Of a stretch of 16,351 nucleotides of DNA, positions 7,288-14,190 are shown piece by piece; the first letter of the stretch is position 1, and each line of letters opens with the position of its first letter. The DNA is from Verrucomicrobiota bacterium (GTDB lineage: Bacteria > Verrucomicrobiota > Verrucomicrobiia > Chthoniobacterales > UBA10450). The notes under the pieces are model-generated. The model searched no databases. It saw nothing but the letters and a program-made list of their open reading frames with translations, and was not told the DNA's origin. The DNA lies in the NCBI GenBank assembly GCA_003218785.1, contig QHOM01000058.1, positions 1-16,351 on the forward strand, written 5' to 3'. The translations under genes and the position numbers were made by a program.

Positions 7288-8560
7288 AGCTGGGTTGCGC
7301 TTGCAAGTGTGCAAGTAGGCGATCGTGCGGCACAAGTTCTTGCTCAGCGGTTGCCATATTCTTTAGCTTAACCTGCGGCCATTCGTCGCCGTAAAGAATC
7401 GCGATCGTCGCGCCCAAATCTTCAGCAGTTTGAAATTGTTTCGGAACTTTTGTTGGCGTGAACGGGTAATCGACGCCGTAGCCGAGGTCGCGAAGTTGCT
7501 GAGCTTGTGTTAGGGCGTCGCCGCGGCGTTCTTCCTTCGCGATCACAACGTAGATGCCGATCTTCCTGTCACTCGCGATTGCTTTCTCCATCGCTTCGCG
7601 GGCGTGCGGGACTTCGTTGATTAATTCGCCAAGGATGACGTCTCCCATGGCAAAACCGAGTGCCGGCAGCGAGACGGCGCCATCGCTGAGCTGCGCGATT
7701 AAGTTGTCGTATCGTCCGCCGCCAGCAACGGCGCGAAAGCTTCCGGCGCGGTCGAACACCTCAAATACAATACCGGTGTAGTAAGCAAGCCCGCGAACGA
7801 TGCCGATATCGATCGCCACAAAATCCGCCAGGCCGCGCCCACGCAGAGCATCGACGAGTCTGCCTAGCTTCTCATCTTTTCCGGCGCTTTTTAAAGTCGC
7901 AAAGACAGGCTCGGCGAGATTGCCGAGTTTCCCGGCCGTTTTCTCACGTGGCTCGCGCCCAAATTTGTCAATCGCCTGCAGCAATTCGTCCCAGCGATCT
8001 GCCGGCACGTCTCGTTCGCGCAGAAAATCGGTCCAGAATTCGCGGTCGCTGATTCGGACGACGAAATCTCTCTCGGTGAACCCGAATGCGCGCAGGAGGT
8101 CGATACAAAGGGCCACGAGCTCGATATCTGCTGCGAGATCCGCTTCACCGATGATGTCGCAATTCAGCTGAAAATGCTCGCGTAACCGACCGCGCTGCTG
8201 TTTTTCGTAGCGGAAGAATTGACCGATCGAGAACCATTTCAGCGGTTTCTTGAACTCACGTTCGTGAGCGGCGACCACGCGGGCGAGCGTGGGCGTTAGC
8301 TCGGGGCGCAACGCGACTTCGCGTTCGCCTTTGTCTGTGAAATTAAAAAGTTGATCGACAATTTCTGCGCCGCTCTTTTTTTTGTACAGCTCGGTGGGCT
8401 CGAGCAGAGGACCTTCCCATTCCACAAAACCGTAACGACGGGTCACTTCGCGCCAGCGTGCAAAGATGTAATTGCGCTTCGCCCAATCCTCGGGGAGGAA
8501 ATCGCGAAACCCGGGTAAAGTCTGCATAGAGGTCGCGTTACGTTGCCCTGGCACAAGCAC
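7277..8560 (-). CDS. hisS: Histidyl-tRNA synthetase
   Basis: A class II aminoacyl-tRNA synthetase charging tRNA-His. Counting from GTG 8560 it is 427 residues. The conserved start is LPGFRDFLPED (15-25). Motif 2 spans FFRYEKQQRGRLREHFQ (115-131). The HisA signature VRGLAYYTGIVFEVFD is at 255-270, and AGGGRYDNL at 279-287. The C-terminal anticodon-binding domain starts near 333 with KIGIYVVIA. HisA reads RGLAYYTG instead of the common RGLDYYTG, and motif 3 reads GFAMGDVIL without the usual Glu-Arg. Both resemble plant-organelle-type HisRS, as far as I recall. I chose GTG 8560 because GGAGGAGGT lies about seven bases upstream. ATG 8527 (MQTLPGF) is a plausible alternative, and GTG 8587 is the longest. 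The last residues (SLSS) and the stop come from a repeat. Confidence 0.95.
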   Translation of the reverse strand: MLVPGQRNATSMQTLPGFRDFLPEDWAKRNYIFARWREVTRRYGFVEWEGPLLEPTELYKKKSGAEIVDQLFNFTDKGEREVALRPELTPTLARVVAAHEREFKKPLKWFSIGQFFRYEKQQRGRLREHFQLNCDIIGEADLAADIELVALCIDLLRAFGFTERDFVVRISDREFWTDFLRERDVPADRWDELLQAIDKFGREPREKTAGKLGNLAEPVFATLKSAGKDEKLGRLVDALRGRGLADFVAIDIGIVRGLAYYTGIVFEVFDRAGSFRAVAGGGRYDNLIAQLSDGAVSLPALGFAMGDVILGELINEVPHAREAMEKAIASDRKIGIYVVIAKEERRGDALTQAQQLRDLGYGVDYPFTPTKVPKQFQTAEDLGATIAILYGDEWPQVKLKNMATAEQELVPHDRLLAHLQAQPSLSS

Positions 8561-8567
8561 GTCGATT

Positions 8568-8576
8568 ACCTCCTCC
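8568..8576 (-). promoter_or_regulatory. Strong ribosome binding site deciding the hisS start
   Basis: On the minus strand GGAGGAGGT precedes GTG 8560 by about seven bases. Most genes here have weak or no Shine-Dalgarno sequence, so this one stands out and argues for GTG 8560 (or GTG 8554) over the longer GTG 8587. Confidence 0.55.
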
Positions 8577-8627
8577 GAGACGGCCACACGAGACGGAATT
8601 TACGATATCAAGGCGTAGCTGAAGAAA

Positions 8628-8649
8628 CTCCGGCGTTAAGGGGCCGGAG
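8628..8649. repeat. Short hairpin in the hisS / secreted-protein divergent gap
   Basis: CTCCGGC (8628-8634) and GCCGGAG (8643-8649) form a perfect 7-bp stem with an 8-base loop. It lies between the divergent starts of hisS and the secreted-protein gene. There is no T-tract. It could be a 5' leader hairpin of either gene or a chance palindrome. Confidence 0.35.
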
Positions 8650-8696
8650 ACATACACGATGGAGAACATCCATTTAATCAAAGCAGAGGGACAAAT

Positions 8697-9113
8697 ATGA
8701 AACAAACGAGATTAGTGAAAATATTAACAGCATGCGTGCTTTGCGCGGCCGCGCTCGGCATAGCGCTGGCACAGGAGACCACAACAACAACTGTGGATCC
8801 GGTGACCGGCACAACGACGACCGCCACGACCTCGACCACAGGCACGATTACCGCTTACACGCCGGATTCGGATTATATCATGTTCCGAACGGCGCCGGAT
8901 GCCGCTCCGGTGCGGTACTACTACACGAAAGAGACGACCATTCTCGACCCAGAGGGTCACACCGTAACCTGGTCGGCGATCCGGCCGGACATCCCGGCGA
9001 CGGTCTATTACACGAATGTTGGCGACCGAGTGGTTGTTCGCAAAGTCGTGTTGAGCCAGCCAGCAGCGGTCTATGAGAAGAAAGAAACCACAACGACAAC
9101 GACCAAGCCTTAA
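8697..9113 (+). CDS. Small secreted threonine-rich protein of unknown function
   Basis: 138 residues. It has a Sec-type signal peptide: basic MKQTRLVK, a hydrophobic core at about 9-22, and probable cleavage after ALA (residues 23-25) before QET. A low-complexity Thr-rich stretch (28-50) follows. The compact region at about 52-127 ends with strand-like segments (ATVYYTNVGDRVVVRKVVL). The tail is KKETTTTTTKP. The compact part alternates aromatic and charged residues (VRYYYTKETTILDPEG, ATVYYT), suggesting a small beta-rich periplasmic domain. I do not recognise a named family. GAGGG about six bases before ATG 8697 supports the start, and a strong terminator follows 33 bases after the stop. It is transcribed alone, divergently from hisS and convergently with galE. 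Confidence 0.8.
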   Translation: MKQTRLVKILTACVLCAAALGIALAQETTTTTVDPVTGTTTTATTSTTGTITAYTPDSDYIMFRTAPDAAPVRYYYTKETTILDPEGHTVTWSAIRPDIPATVYYTNVGDRVVVRKVVLSQPAAVYEKKETTTTTTKP

Positions 9114-9146
9114 TCGCGAAAGGTCGTTCGTTTAGTAGAATCAAAG

Positions 9147-9180
9147 GCGCTCGCGGAAGGTTTTCGCGAGCGCTTTTTTT
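9147..9180 (+). terminator. Rho-independent terminator of the secreted-protein gene
   Basis: A perfect 9-bp stem, GCGCTCGCG (9147-9155) with CGCGAGCGC (9165-9173), has a 9-base loop and is followed by seven T (9174-9180). It is the clearest intrinsic terminator in the window, placed 33 bases after the TAA. Confidence 0.92.
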
Positions 9181-9243
9181 CTGTAGCCGGAGTCTGTGAG
9201 CGTCGGACGAAAGCGACTCCGAACGCTTTCGGAGCTGCTACAG
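9181..9243. repeat. Family D palindromic repeat (CTGTAGC...GCTACAG)
   Basis: A 63-base element bounded by CTGTAGC (9181-9187) and GCTACAG (9237-9243). An internal perfect stem pairs CGAAAGCG (9208-9215) with CGCTTTCG (9224-9231), and alternative pairing is possible between CGGAGTC and GACTCCG. It fills the space between the plus-strand terminator and the galE stop (9246) and could end galE transcription. Confidence 0.7.
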
Positions 9244-9245
9244 CT

Positions 9246-10217
9246 TCAGTCGCCGTAACCATGCGGAAATTTCTGGTGCCATTTCCAGGCGCTCTCGATG
9301 ATCGCCTCCAGTGACTGGAACTGTGGTCGCCAGCCCAGTTCATTTTTAATTTTTTCCGAGGAGGCGATGAGTCGCGATGGATCGCCGGATCGACGCGGTT
9401 TTTCGACGGTATCAATGTTTCGTCCTGCGATTTTACGGCAAGCTGCGATCACTTCCCGAACGCTGGAGCCACCGCCGGTGCCGAGATTGTAAAATTCGCT
9501 CTTGGCCGCCTCCAGAGCCAGAATGTGCGCCCGCGCAAGATCGAGAATGTGGATGTAGTCGCGAATGCAGGTGCCATCGGGAGTTTCATAATCGGTGCCG
9601 TAAATTTCCACGTGCGGTTTTTCGCCAAGCGCGACCTTGAGCACGTTTGGAATCAAATGTGTCTCAAGCCGGTGATCTTCGCCGAAATTCCCCGTGGCGC
9701 CGGCCGCGTTAAAGTAGCGAAGTGAAACGAACTTCAAACTATGAATCTGGTCGTACCAGCGTAAAATTCTTTCAAAGGCGAGTTTCGATTCGCCGTAAGG
9801 ATTGATTGGGCGCGGCGGCGCAGTTTCGTCGATTGGCAGTCGCGTAGGCGGCCCGAAAATAGCACAGGTCGAGGAAAAAACGATCCGTTCTACATGCGTT
9901 GTCACCATGGCATCGAGCAGGTTCAAACCGTTGGAAATGTTGTTGCGAAAGTATTTGGACGGATCACGCATTGACTCGCCGACGAGCGCGCTGGCAGCAA
10001 AATGCATTACCGCTTCCGGGCGAGTGCTGGAAAGCATGGCCTGGATTTTTTCGCGCTCAGTCAGGTCGCCTTGGATGAATCTTGCCCGTGAATCCACTGC
10101 GCTACGGTGGCCTTCCCCCAGATTATCGAAGACAATCGCTTCATGGCCTTCATCGAGAAGCAACTCCGTGCAAATGCTCCCGATGTAACCGGCGCCGCCA
10201 ACGACGAGAATTTTCAT
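9246..10217 (-). CDS. galE: UDP-glucose 4-epimerase
   Basis: A 323-residue extended short-chain dehydrogenase that interconverts UDP-glucose and UDP-galactose, feeding galactose use and surface polysaccharide synthesis in the cytoplasm. The NAD-binding Rossmann motif is VVGGAGYIGS (5-14), with FDNLGEGHRSAV (30-41) next. MHFAASALVGESMRDP (71-86) matches the GalE 'HFAA...VGESv.dP' signature. Catalytic Ser116 lies in FSSTCAIFG, and Tyr141/Lys145 in NPYGESK. RYFNAAGA (167-174) and GTCIRDYIHILDLARAH (215-231) are further GalE hallmarks. Length is normal. It lies 51 bases after the 3D-domain lipoprotein gene on the same strand. Its stop codon lies three bases from a family D repeat. Confidence 0.95.
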   Translation of the reverse strand: MKILVVGGAGYIGSICTELLLDEGHEAIVFDNLGEGHRSAVDSRARFIQGDLTEREKIQAMLSSTRPEAVMHFAASALVGESMRDPSKYFRNNISNGLNLLDAMVTTHVERIVFSSTCAIFGPPTRLPIDETAPPRPINPYGESKLAFERILRWYDQIHSLKFVSLRYFNAAGATGNFGEDHRLETHLIPNVLKVALGEKPHVEIYGTDYETPDGTCIRDYIHILDLARAHILALEAAKSEFYNLGTGGGSSVREVIAACRKIAGRNIDTVEKPRRSGDPSRLIASSEKIKNELGWRPQFQSLEAIIESAWKWHQKFPHGYGD

Positions 10218-10268
10218 CGGCGAAATTCCGGTGGGCCTGAGCCGCGTGCCAAAAGAAAGCGTAAGCGG

Positions 10269-10811
10269 CTACGTTTTTTTCTTGGGCTGAGTTTTTTTTG
10301 GGTCGAGGCTGGCGACCAATTCTTTCTTCTGCAGCGCTCTTTTCTGCTGCAAACTCGCGACCATCCGCTGCACGCAATGGTTTTTGCAACGCGGTGCGAG
10401 CACCTTCAGGCTCTGTTCCTCCGACCCCCACTGCAAAATATCGATATCGACGTAGCGCACGCCCCAGCCTTTCATTTCAAGGCGGCTCGGCTTGTAAAGG
10501 TCGATCGTATTGGTCCCAATCAGCGCCATTCCGTAATCGTCGATCACATATTCTTCACTACTATCAGCGATTCGAAATCGCGTCCCGAGCGGGAAACGCG
10601 ACCAATCAGACGCGGCACTCATTACGTGGCGGCCGGAGAGATATCTGCCGAGCGCGTTGTGGGCTCCGCCTCTTTCGGTATGAGTATAGGCGGTAGTCCT
10701 AACGTTTTGCCTGCGTTGGGCGCCGGCGAGGTTCAGCCCGGAATGCGTGGCGCAGCCAACGACCAGGCAAGACACAATTCCTGCGAGTGTAAGGTTAAGG
10801 CACTTTGGCAT
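10269..10811 (-). CDS. 3D-domain lipoprotein (MltA-like cell-wall associated)
   Basis: 180 residues. The signal peptide ends in lipobox VVGC, so Cys20 is probably lipidated and the protein anchored in the envelope facing the periplasm. The middle (about 37-128) fits the 3D domain, named for three conserved aspartates. It reads TAYTHTERGG (40-49), SAASDWSRFPLGTRFRI (65-81, Asp69), YVIDDYGMALIGTNTIDLY (88-106, Asp91/92 and Asp104), and WGVRYVDIDILQWG (116-129). In MltA and related proteins this domain forms part of the peptidoglycan-cleaving double-psi barrel. Activity here is inferred, since the MltA substrate-binding domain is absent. The C-terminal tail is Lys-rich (KKELVASLDPKKTQPKKKT) and is coded through two poly-A runs. 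Its TAG stop sits in GTAGCCGC, the family D core. Confidence 0.85.
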   Translation of the reverse strand: MPKCLNLTLAGIVSCLVVGCATHSGLNLAGAQRRQNVRTTAYTHTERGGAHNALGRYLSGRHVMSAASDWSRFPLGTRFRIADSSEEYVIDDYGMALIGTNTIDLYKPSRLEMKGWGVRYVDIDILQWGSEEQSLKVLAPRCKNHCVQRMVASLQQKRALQKKELVASLDPKKTQPKKKT

Positions 10812-10999
10812 TTGCAGTATGGCGGCCTCAATAGCAACTCAAGCAGCCAGATGCAAGCGCTAATTTCCCGAGGCGACTCCAAAAGGATTCGCAAGTCTCG
10901 GTTAATCCGACTTAATCAATCTCCTTTCATGGGGTGCTTTGAAATCGAGTTAGGTTGCGCCTGAACAAAACCTACGGCTAATTGTCGCCGTGAGAGAGA

Positions 11000-11023
11000 C
11001 GCCCCGACAGAGCGGGGCGGCTA
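11000..11023 (-). terminator. Family D hairpin at the mscL stop codon
   Basis: On the minus strand, CTGTAGCCGCCCCGCTCTGT followed by CGGGGCG. The TAG is the mscL stop (11021-11023). Immediately after it, CGCCCCG (11019-11013) pairs perfectly with CGGGGCG (11006-11000) around a 6-base loop. The sequence after it is TCTCTCTC, not a clean T-run, so termination is possible but not assured. It shares CTGTAGCCG with the element at 9181. Confidence 0.55.
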
Positions 11024-11500
11024 CAGCGCCTTGTTTGCTTCCGTCAATTCCGTCGTGCAATGCGGACAGCGCGTGGCCTTCACTGGGATCTTCATCGCAC
11101 AAGCCGGGCACTCCTTCGATGTAGGCTCCTTTTCTGTTGCTCCCCTCATCTTGTTAATTCCGCGCACAAGCAGAAAAACTGCACCGGCCACAATCAAGAA
11201 ATTAATCACGAGTGAGATGAAGTTCCCGTAATTCCAGGTAATCGCGCCTGCTTTTAGCGCGTCTGCCGACGTGTTAAATGCAGTGCTCCCATCTTTCGCG
11301 GCTCGCAAAATGATGAACTTATTCGAGAAATCCAGTCCGCCGGTAAGAAGGCTGATCGGGGGCATGACCACGTCTTTGACGAGCGAATTGATGATCGAGC
11401 CAAAGGCCGCGCCGATAATCACGCCGACCGCGAGATCAATGGCGTTACCTTTGATTGCGAATTCCTTGAATTCTTTCCAAACGTTTTCGAGCCACTTCAT
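11021..11500 (-). CDS. mscL: Large-conductance mechanosensitive channel MscL with C-terminal zinc ribbon
   Basis: A 159-residue inner-membrane channel that opens under membrane tension to release solutes during hypo-osmotic shock. The N-terminal amphipathic helix (WKEFKEFAIKGNAIDLAVGV, 8-27) leads into TM1 (about 20-44) with the pore-lining VGVIIGAAFGSIINSLVKD pattern. VMPPISLL (45-52) is the MscL signature. A periplasmic loop spans 54-90, and TM2 is at about 91-113. Instead of only the usual cytoplasmic helix bundle, the C-terminus has CPACAMKIPVKATRCPHC (131-148), a four-cysteine zinc ribbon (Cys131, 134, 145, 148). Its start overlaps the leuS stop as ATGA, so translation is probably coupled to leuS. 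Its stop lies in a family D repeat. Confidence 0.95.
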   Translation of the reverse strand: MKWLENVWKEFKEFAIKGNAIDLAVGVIIGAAFGSIINSLVKDVVMPPISLLTGGLDFSNKFIILRAAKDGSTAFNTSADALKAGAITWNYGNFISLVINFLIVAGAVFLLVRGINKMRGATEKEPTSKECPACAMKIPVKATRCPHCTTELTEANKAL

Positions 11501-14052
11501 ATCACAATGTTGACTAGTTTTTTGGGGACGACGACTACTTTACGAACGGTTTTTCCGTTGACGAGTCGTTGAATTCTGGGATTCGCGAGAGCAGCCGATT
11601 TCGTGTCTTCTTCGGTCGAATGGATCGACATGTTCATTCGGTCGCGCACTTTTCCGTTCACTTGGATGACCATTTCAACTTCGTCTTCGGCCAGGAATCG
11701 TTCGTCGTAATCCGGCCATTTCTGCTCGGTCATATCGCTGACATTATCTCCAAACTTTGAATTTAACTTTTGCCAAAGCTCGGAAGTGAGATGCGGCGCG
11801 AATGGGTTGAGCAAAACGAGAAATGTCCGCATCGCCGAGAGTGGGAGCGTTTCAGCATTGGTAAATGCGTTCACGAAAATCATCATTTGGGAAATCGCGG
11901 TGTTGAACGAGAGCGACTCGATGTCTTCAGTCACTTTTTTGATCGTCGCGTGCATCAGTTTCTGTTGCGCCTTGTCCGGATCGATATTTTTAAGCTTGGT
12001 GGATAATTCCCACTCGCCAGCCTGGTTCTCAGCCATGAGCAAACGCCAGACGCGCGCGAGAAAACGAGAAATGCCTTCGACGCCGCGCATGCTCCACGGT
12101 TTCATTTGCTCGAGCGGCCCCATAAACATCTCGTAGCAGCGAAACGCGTCGGCGCCGTACTGGTCGATGACGTCGTCGGGATTGACGATATTTCCGCGCG
12201 ATTTCGACATTTTCTGGTTGTCTTCGCCGAGAACGATTCCCTGATTCACTAACCGCTGAAACGGCTCCGGCTTCGACAGATAACCGAGGTCAAACAGCAC
12301 CTTGTGCCAGAAACGCGCGTAAAGCAGATGCAGCACCGCGTGCTCGGTACCCCCCACGTAAAGATCGACACCGCCCGGCTTGTCGCCGCCCATCCAATAA
12401 CGCTCCGCTTCTTTGCCAACGAAACGTTTGTCGTTCTGCGGGTCGCAGAACCGCAGGTAGTACCAACACGAGCCCGCCCACTGCGGCATCGTGTTTGTCT
12501 CGCGCAACGCGTTGTCTGAATAGCGGACCCACTCTCTTGCCCTCGAAAGCGGCGGCTCGCCCGTGCCGATCGGTTTGTAGTCATCCAGCGGCGGCGGAAC
12601 CACCGGAAGCTCGTTTTGATCAATTGCGCGATGTTTTTCGTTCTCCCAAACAATCGGGAACGGCTCGCCCCAATAACGCTGACGCGAAAACAGCCAGTCG
12701 CGCAGTTTGTAATTGATCGTGTCTTTACCGAGACCGAGTTCTTCTAACCACGCCGTGATTTTCCGGATCGCTTCCCGCGATGGCAGGCCATCAATAACGG
12801 GCGAATTGATTGCGATTCCTTCGCCGACGAAGCCAATCGGATCTTCGCCACCCAATGGACGTACCACTTCGCGAATGGGCAGATGGAATTTTCGCGCAAA
12901 CGCGAGGTCGCGTTCGTCATGGGCGGGCACGCCCATGATGGCGCCTGTTCCATAACCAAGCAGCACGTAATCGGCAACCCAGATTGGAATTCGCTCACTA
13001 TTTACTGGATTGACTGCGTACGCGCCGCTGAAAACGCCCGTTTTTTCCTTCGCCAGTTCCGTTCGTTCCAAGTCGCTCTTGCGCGCCGCCCGCTCGCGAT
13101 ACTCGCGCACAGCTGGCCATTGTTCTTCGGTTACGATTAAATCGACAAGTGAATGCTCGGGCGCAAGCACCATGTAAGTCGCGCCATAAAGCGTGTCCGG
13201 TCGGGTCGTGAAGACGCGAATTTTGTAGCCTCGATCGTCGATTCCGGCTACAGAGAAATCGACTTCCGCGCCTTCGCTGCGTCCAATCCAGTTACGCTGG
13301 AGCAATTTGATGCCTTCGGGCCAATCGAGTCCGTCGAGTTCATTCAGCAGTCGCTCCGCGTAGGCCGTGATTCGCAGCATCCATTGTCGCATCGGCCGCC
13401 GAACGACCGGGAAACCGCCAATCTCGCTTTTTCCATCGACGACTTCTTCGTTTGCCAAAACGGTACCCAGCTCTGCGCACCAGTTAACCGGGACATCAGC
13501 GACATAAGCGAGGCGAACGCGGTCAGGAGCCGGGCCACGATAAGTCGAAATCGGCTCGGCCTTATTCGCCTCGGCGTTGAACCAGGAATTGTAGATCTGA
13601 AGAAAAATCCACTGGGTCCACTTATAGTAGCGCGGGTCGGTCGTATTGATTTCCCGCTGCCAATCATAAGAAAAGCCAATGCGCTTCAGCTGCGCTTCAA
13701 ATTTTGCAACATTTGCACGCGTCGTGGTCGCAGGGTGCTCTCCGGTTTTGATCGCGTATTGCTCCGCCGGCAGACCAAACGCGTCCCAACCCATCGGATG
13801 CAGGACATTGAATCCACGCATCCGTTTGTAACGCGCAACGATATCGGTCGCGGTATAGCCTTCAGGGTGTCCGACGTGTAAACCGGCTCCGCTTGGGTAG
13901 GGAAACATGTCGAGGATATAAAATTTTGGTTTTGAGGGATCGAAATTTTTCTCGCCCGGATTGGGCGCATGAAAAAGCTGCCGCTCCTCCCAGATCGTCT
14001 GCCATCTTGGCTCGATCTGATCGAACGGATACGGCTTGCGGCGCTCGCTCAT
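11497..14052 (-). CDS. leuS: Leucyl-tRNA synthetase
   Basis: An 851-residue class Ia synthetase that charges tRNA-Leu. The N-terminal Rossmann fold carries LDMFPYPSGAGLHVGHPEGY (47-66), with HVGH as the HIGH signature. The CP1 editing domain lies at roughly 225-420 and includes GTGAIMGVPAHDERDLAF near 370-385, with the conserved Asp of the editing site. The KMSKS loop is KMSKSRGN from residue 614. The anticodon-binding helical domain and the C-terminal domain (VNGKVRDRM) follow. Length is normal for bacterial LeuRS. AGGAG six bases before ATG 14052 is a good ribosome site. The gene overlaps mscL by four bases and diverges from rdgB across a family B repeat. Confidence 0.97.
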   Translation of the reverse strand: MSERRKPYPFDQIEPRWQTIWEERQLFHAPNPGEKNFDPSKPKFYILDMFPYPSGAGLHVGHPEGYTATDIVARYKRMRGFNVLHPMGWDAFGLPAEQYAIKTGEHPATTTRANVAKFEAQLKRIGFSYDWQREINTTDPRYYKWTQWIFLQIYNSWFNAEANKAEPISTYRGPAPDRVRLAYVADVPVNWCAELGTVLANEEVVDGKSEIGGFPVVRRPMRQWMLRITAYAERLLNELDGLDWPEGIKLLQRNWIGRSEGAEVDFSVAGIDDRGYKIRVFTTRPDTLYGATYMVLAPEHSLVDLIVTEEQWPAVREYRERAARKSDLERTELAKEKTGVFSGAYAVNPVNSERIPIWVADYVLLGYGTGAIMGVPAHDERDLAFARKFHLPIREVVRPLGGEDPIGFVGEGIAINSPVIDGLPSREAIRKITAWLEELGLGKDTINYKLRDWLFSRQRYWGEPFPIVWENEKHRAIDQNELPVVPPPLDDYKPIGTGEPPLSRAREWVRYSDNALRETNTMPQWAGSCWYYLRFCDPQNDKRFVGKEAERYWMGGDKPGGVDLYVGGTEHAVLHLLYARFWHKVLFDLGYLSKPEPFQRLVNQGIVLGEDNQKMSKSRGNIVNPDDVIDQYGADAFRCYEMFMGPLEQMKPWSMRGVEGISRFLARVWRLLMAENQAGEWELSTKLKNIDPDKAQQKLMHATIKKVTEDIESLSFNTAISQMMIFVNAFTNAETLPLSAMRTFLVLLNPFAPHLTSELWQKLNSKFGDNVSDMTEQKWPDYDERFLAEDEVEMVIQVNGKVRDRMNMSIHSTEEDTKSAALANPRIQRLVNGKTVRKVVVVPKKLVNIVI

Positions 14053-14067
14053 GAAAAACTCCTGACG

Positions 14068-14170
14068 TTAACCACGAATGGACGGGAATGAAGGCGAATT
14101 CACAAAACAACTCTCTGTTTGACCAACAACTTTCCGCTATTCGTGTCCATTCGTGTTGATTAGTGGTCAA
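14068..14170. repeat. Family B inverted repeat in the leuS/rdgB divergent gap
   Basis: The left arm TTAACCACGAATGGACGGGA (from 14068) pairs imperfectly with the reverse complement of the right arm (14139-14170), which reads TTGACCACTAATCAACACGA followed by ATGGACACGAAT. The spacer (14091-14138) is AT-richer. The element fills nearly the whole gap between the leuS start (14052) and the rdgB start (14191), in the same divergent setting as the element at 3159-3243. Confidence 0.7.
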
Positions 14171-14190
14171 TCCGCTGAATCCTGTCAAAC

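Noticed and set aside
7078..7394. Short frames giving 'CHPERSEAESKDP'- and 'FRAKSRNL'-like peptides
   Set aside because: These are translations of the family A palindromic repeat, a well-known source of false gene calls.
8588..8696. Riboswitch or T-box leader upstream of hisS
   Set aside because: Only a 7-bp hairpin is visible and there is no T-box consensus; the strong ribosome site and the short gap leave little room.
10107..10964. 285-codon plus-strand open frame
   Set aside because: Runs antisense to the galE start and the 3D-domain lipoprotein; no signal peptide or recognisable motif.
10812..10999. Possible promoter for the lipoprotein gene (TTGAGT/CATACT-like boxes near 10815-10850)
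   Set aside because: Spacing and match to a sigma-70 consensus are poor, and promoter consensus in this lineage is uncertain.
13153..13881. 242-codon plus-strand open frame
   Set aside because: Fully antisense to leuS, which has all class I synthetase motifs; no domain features.
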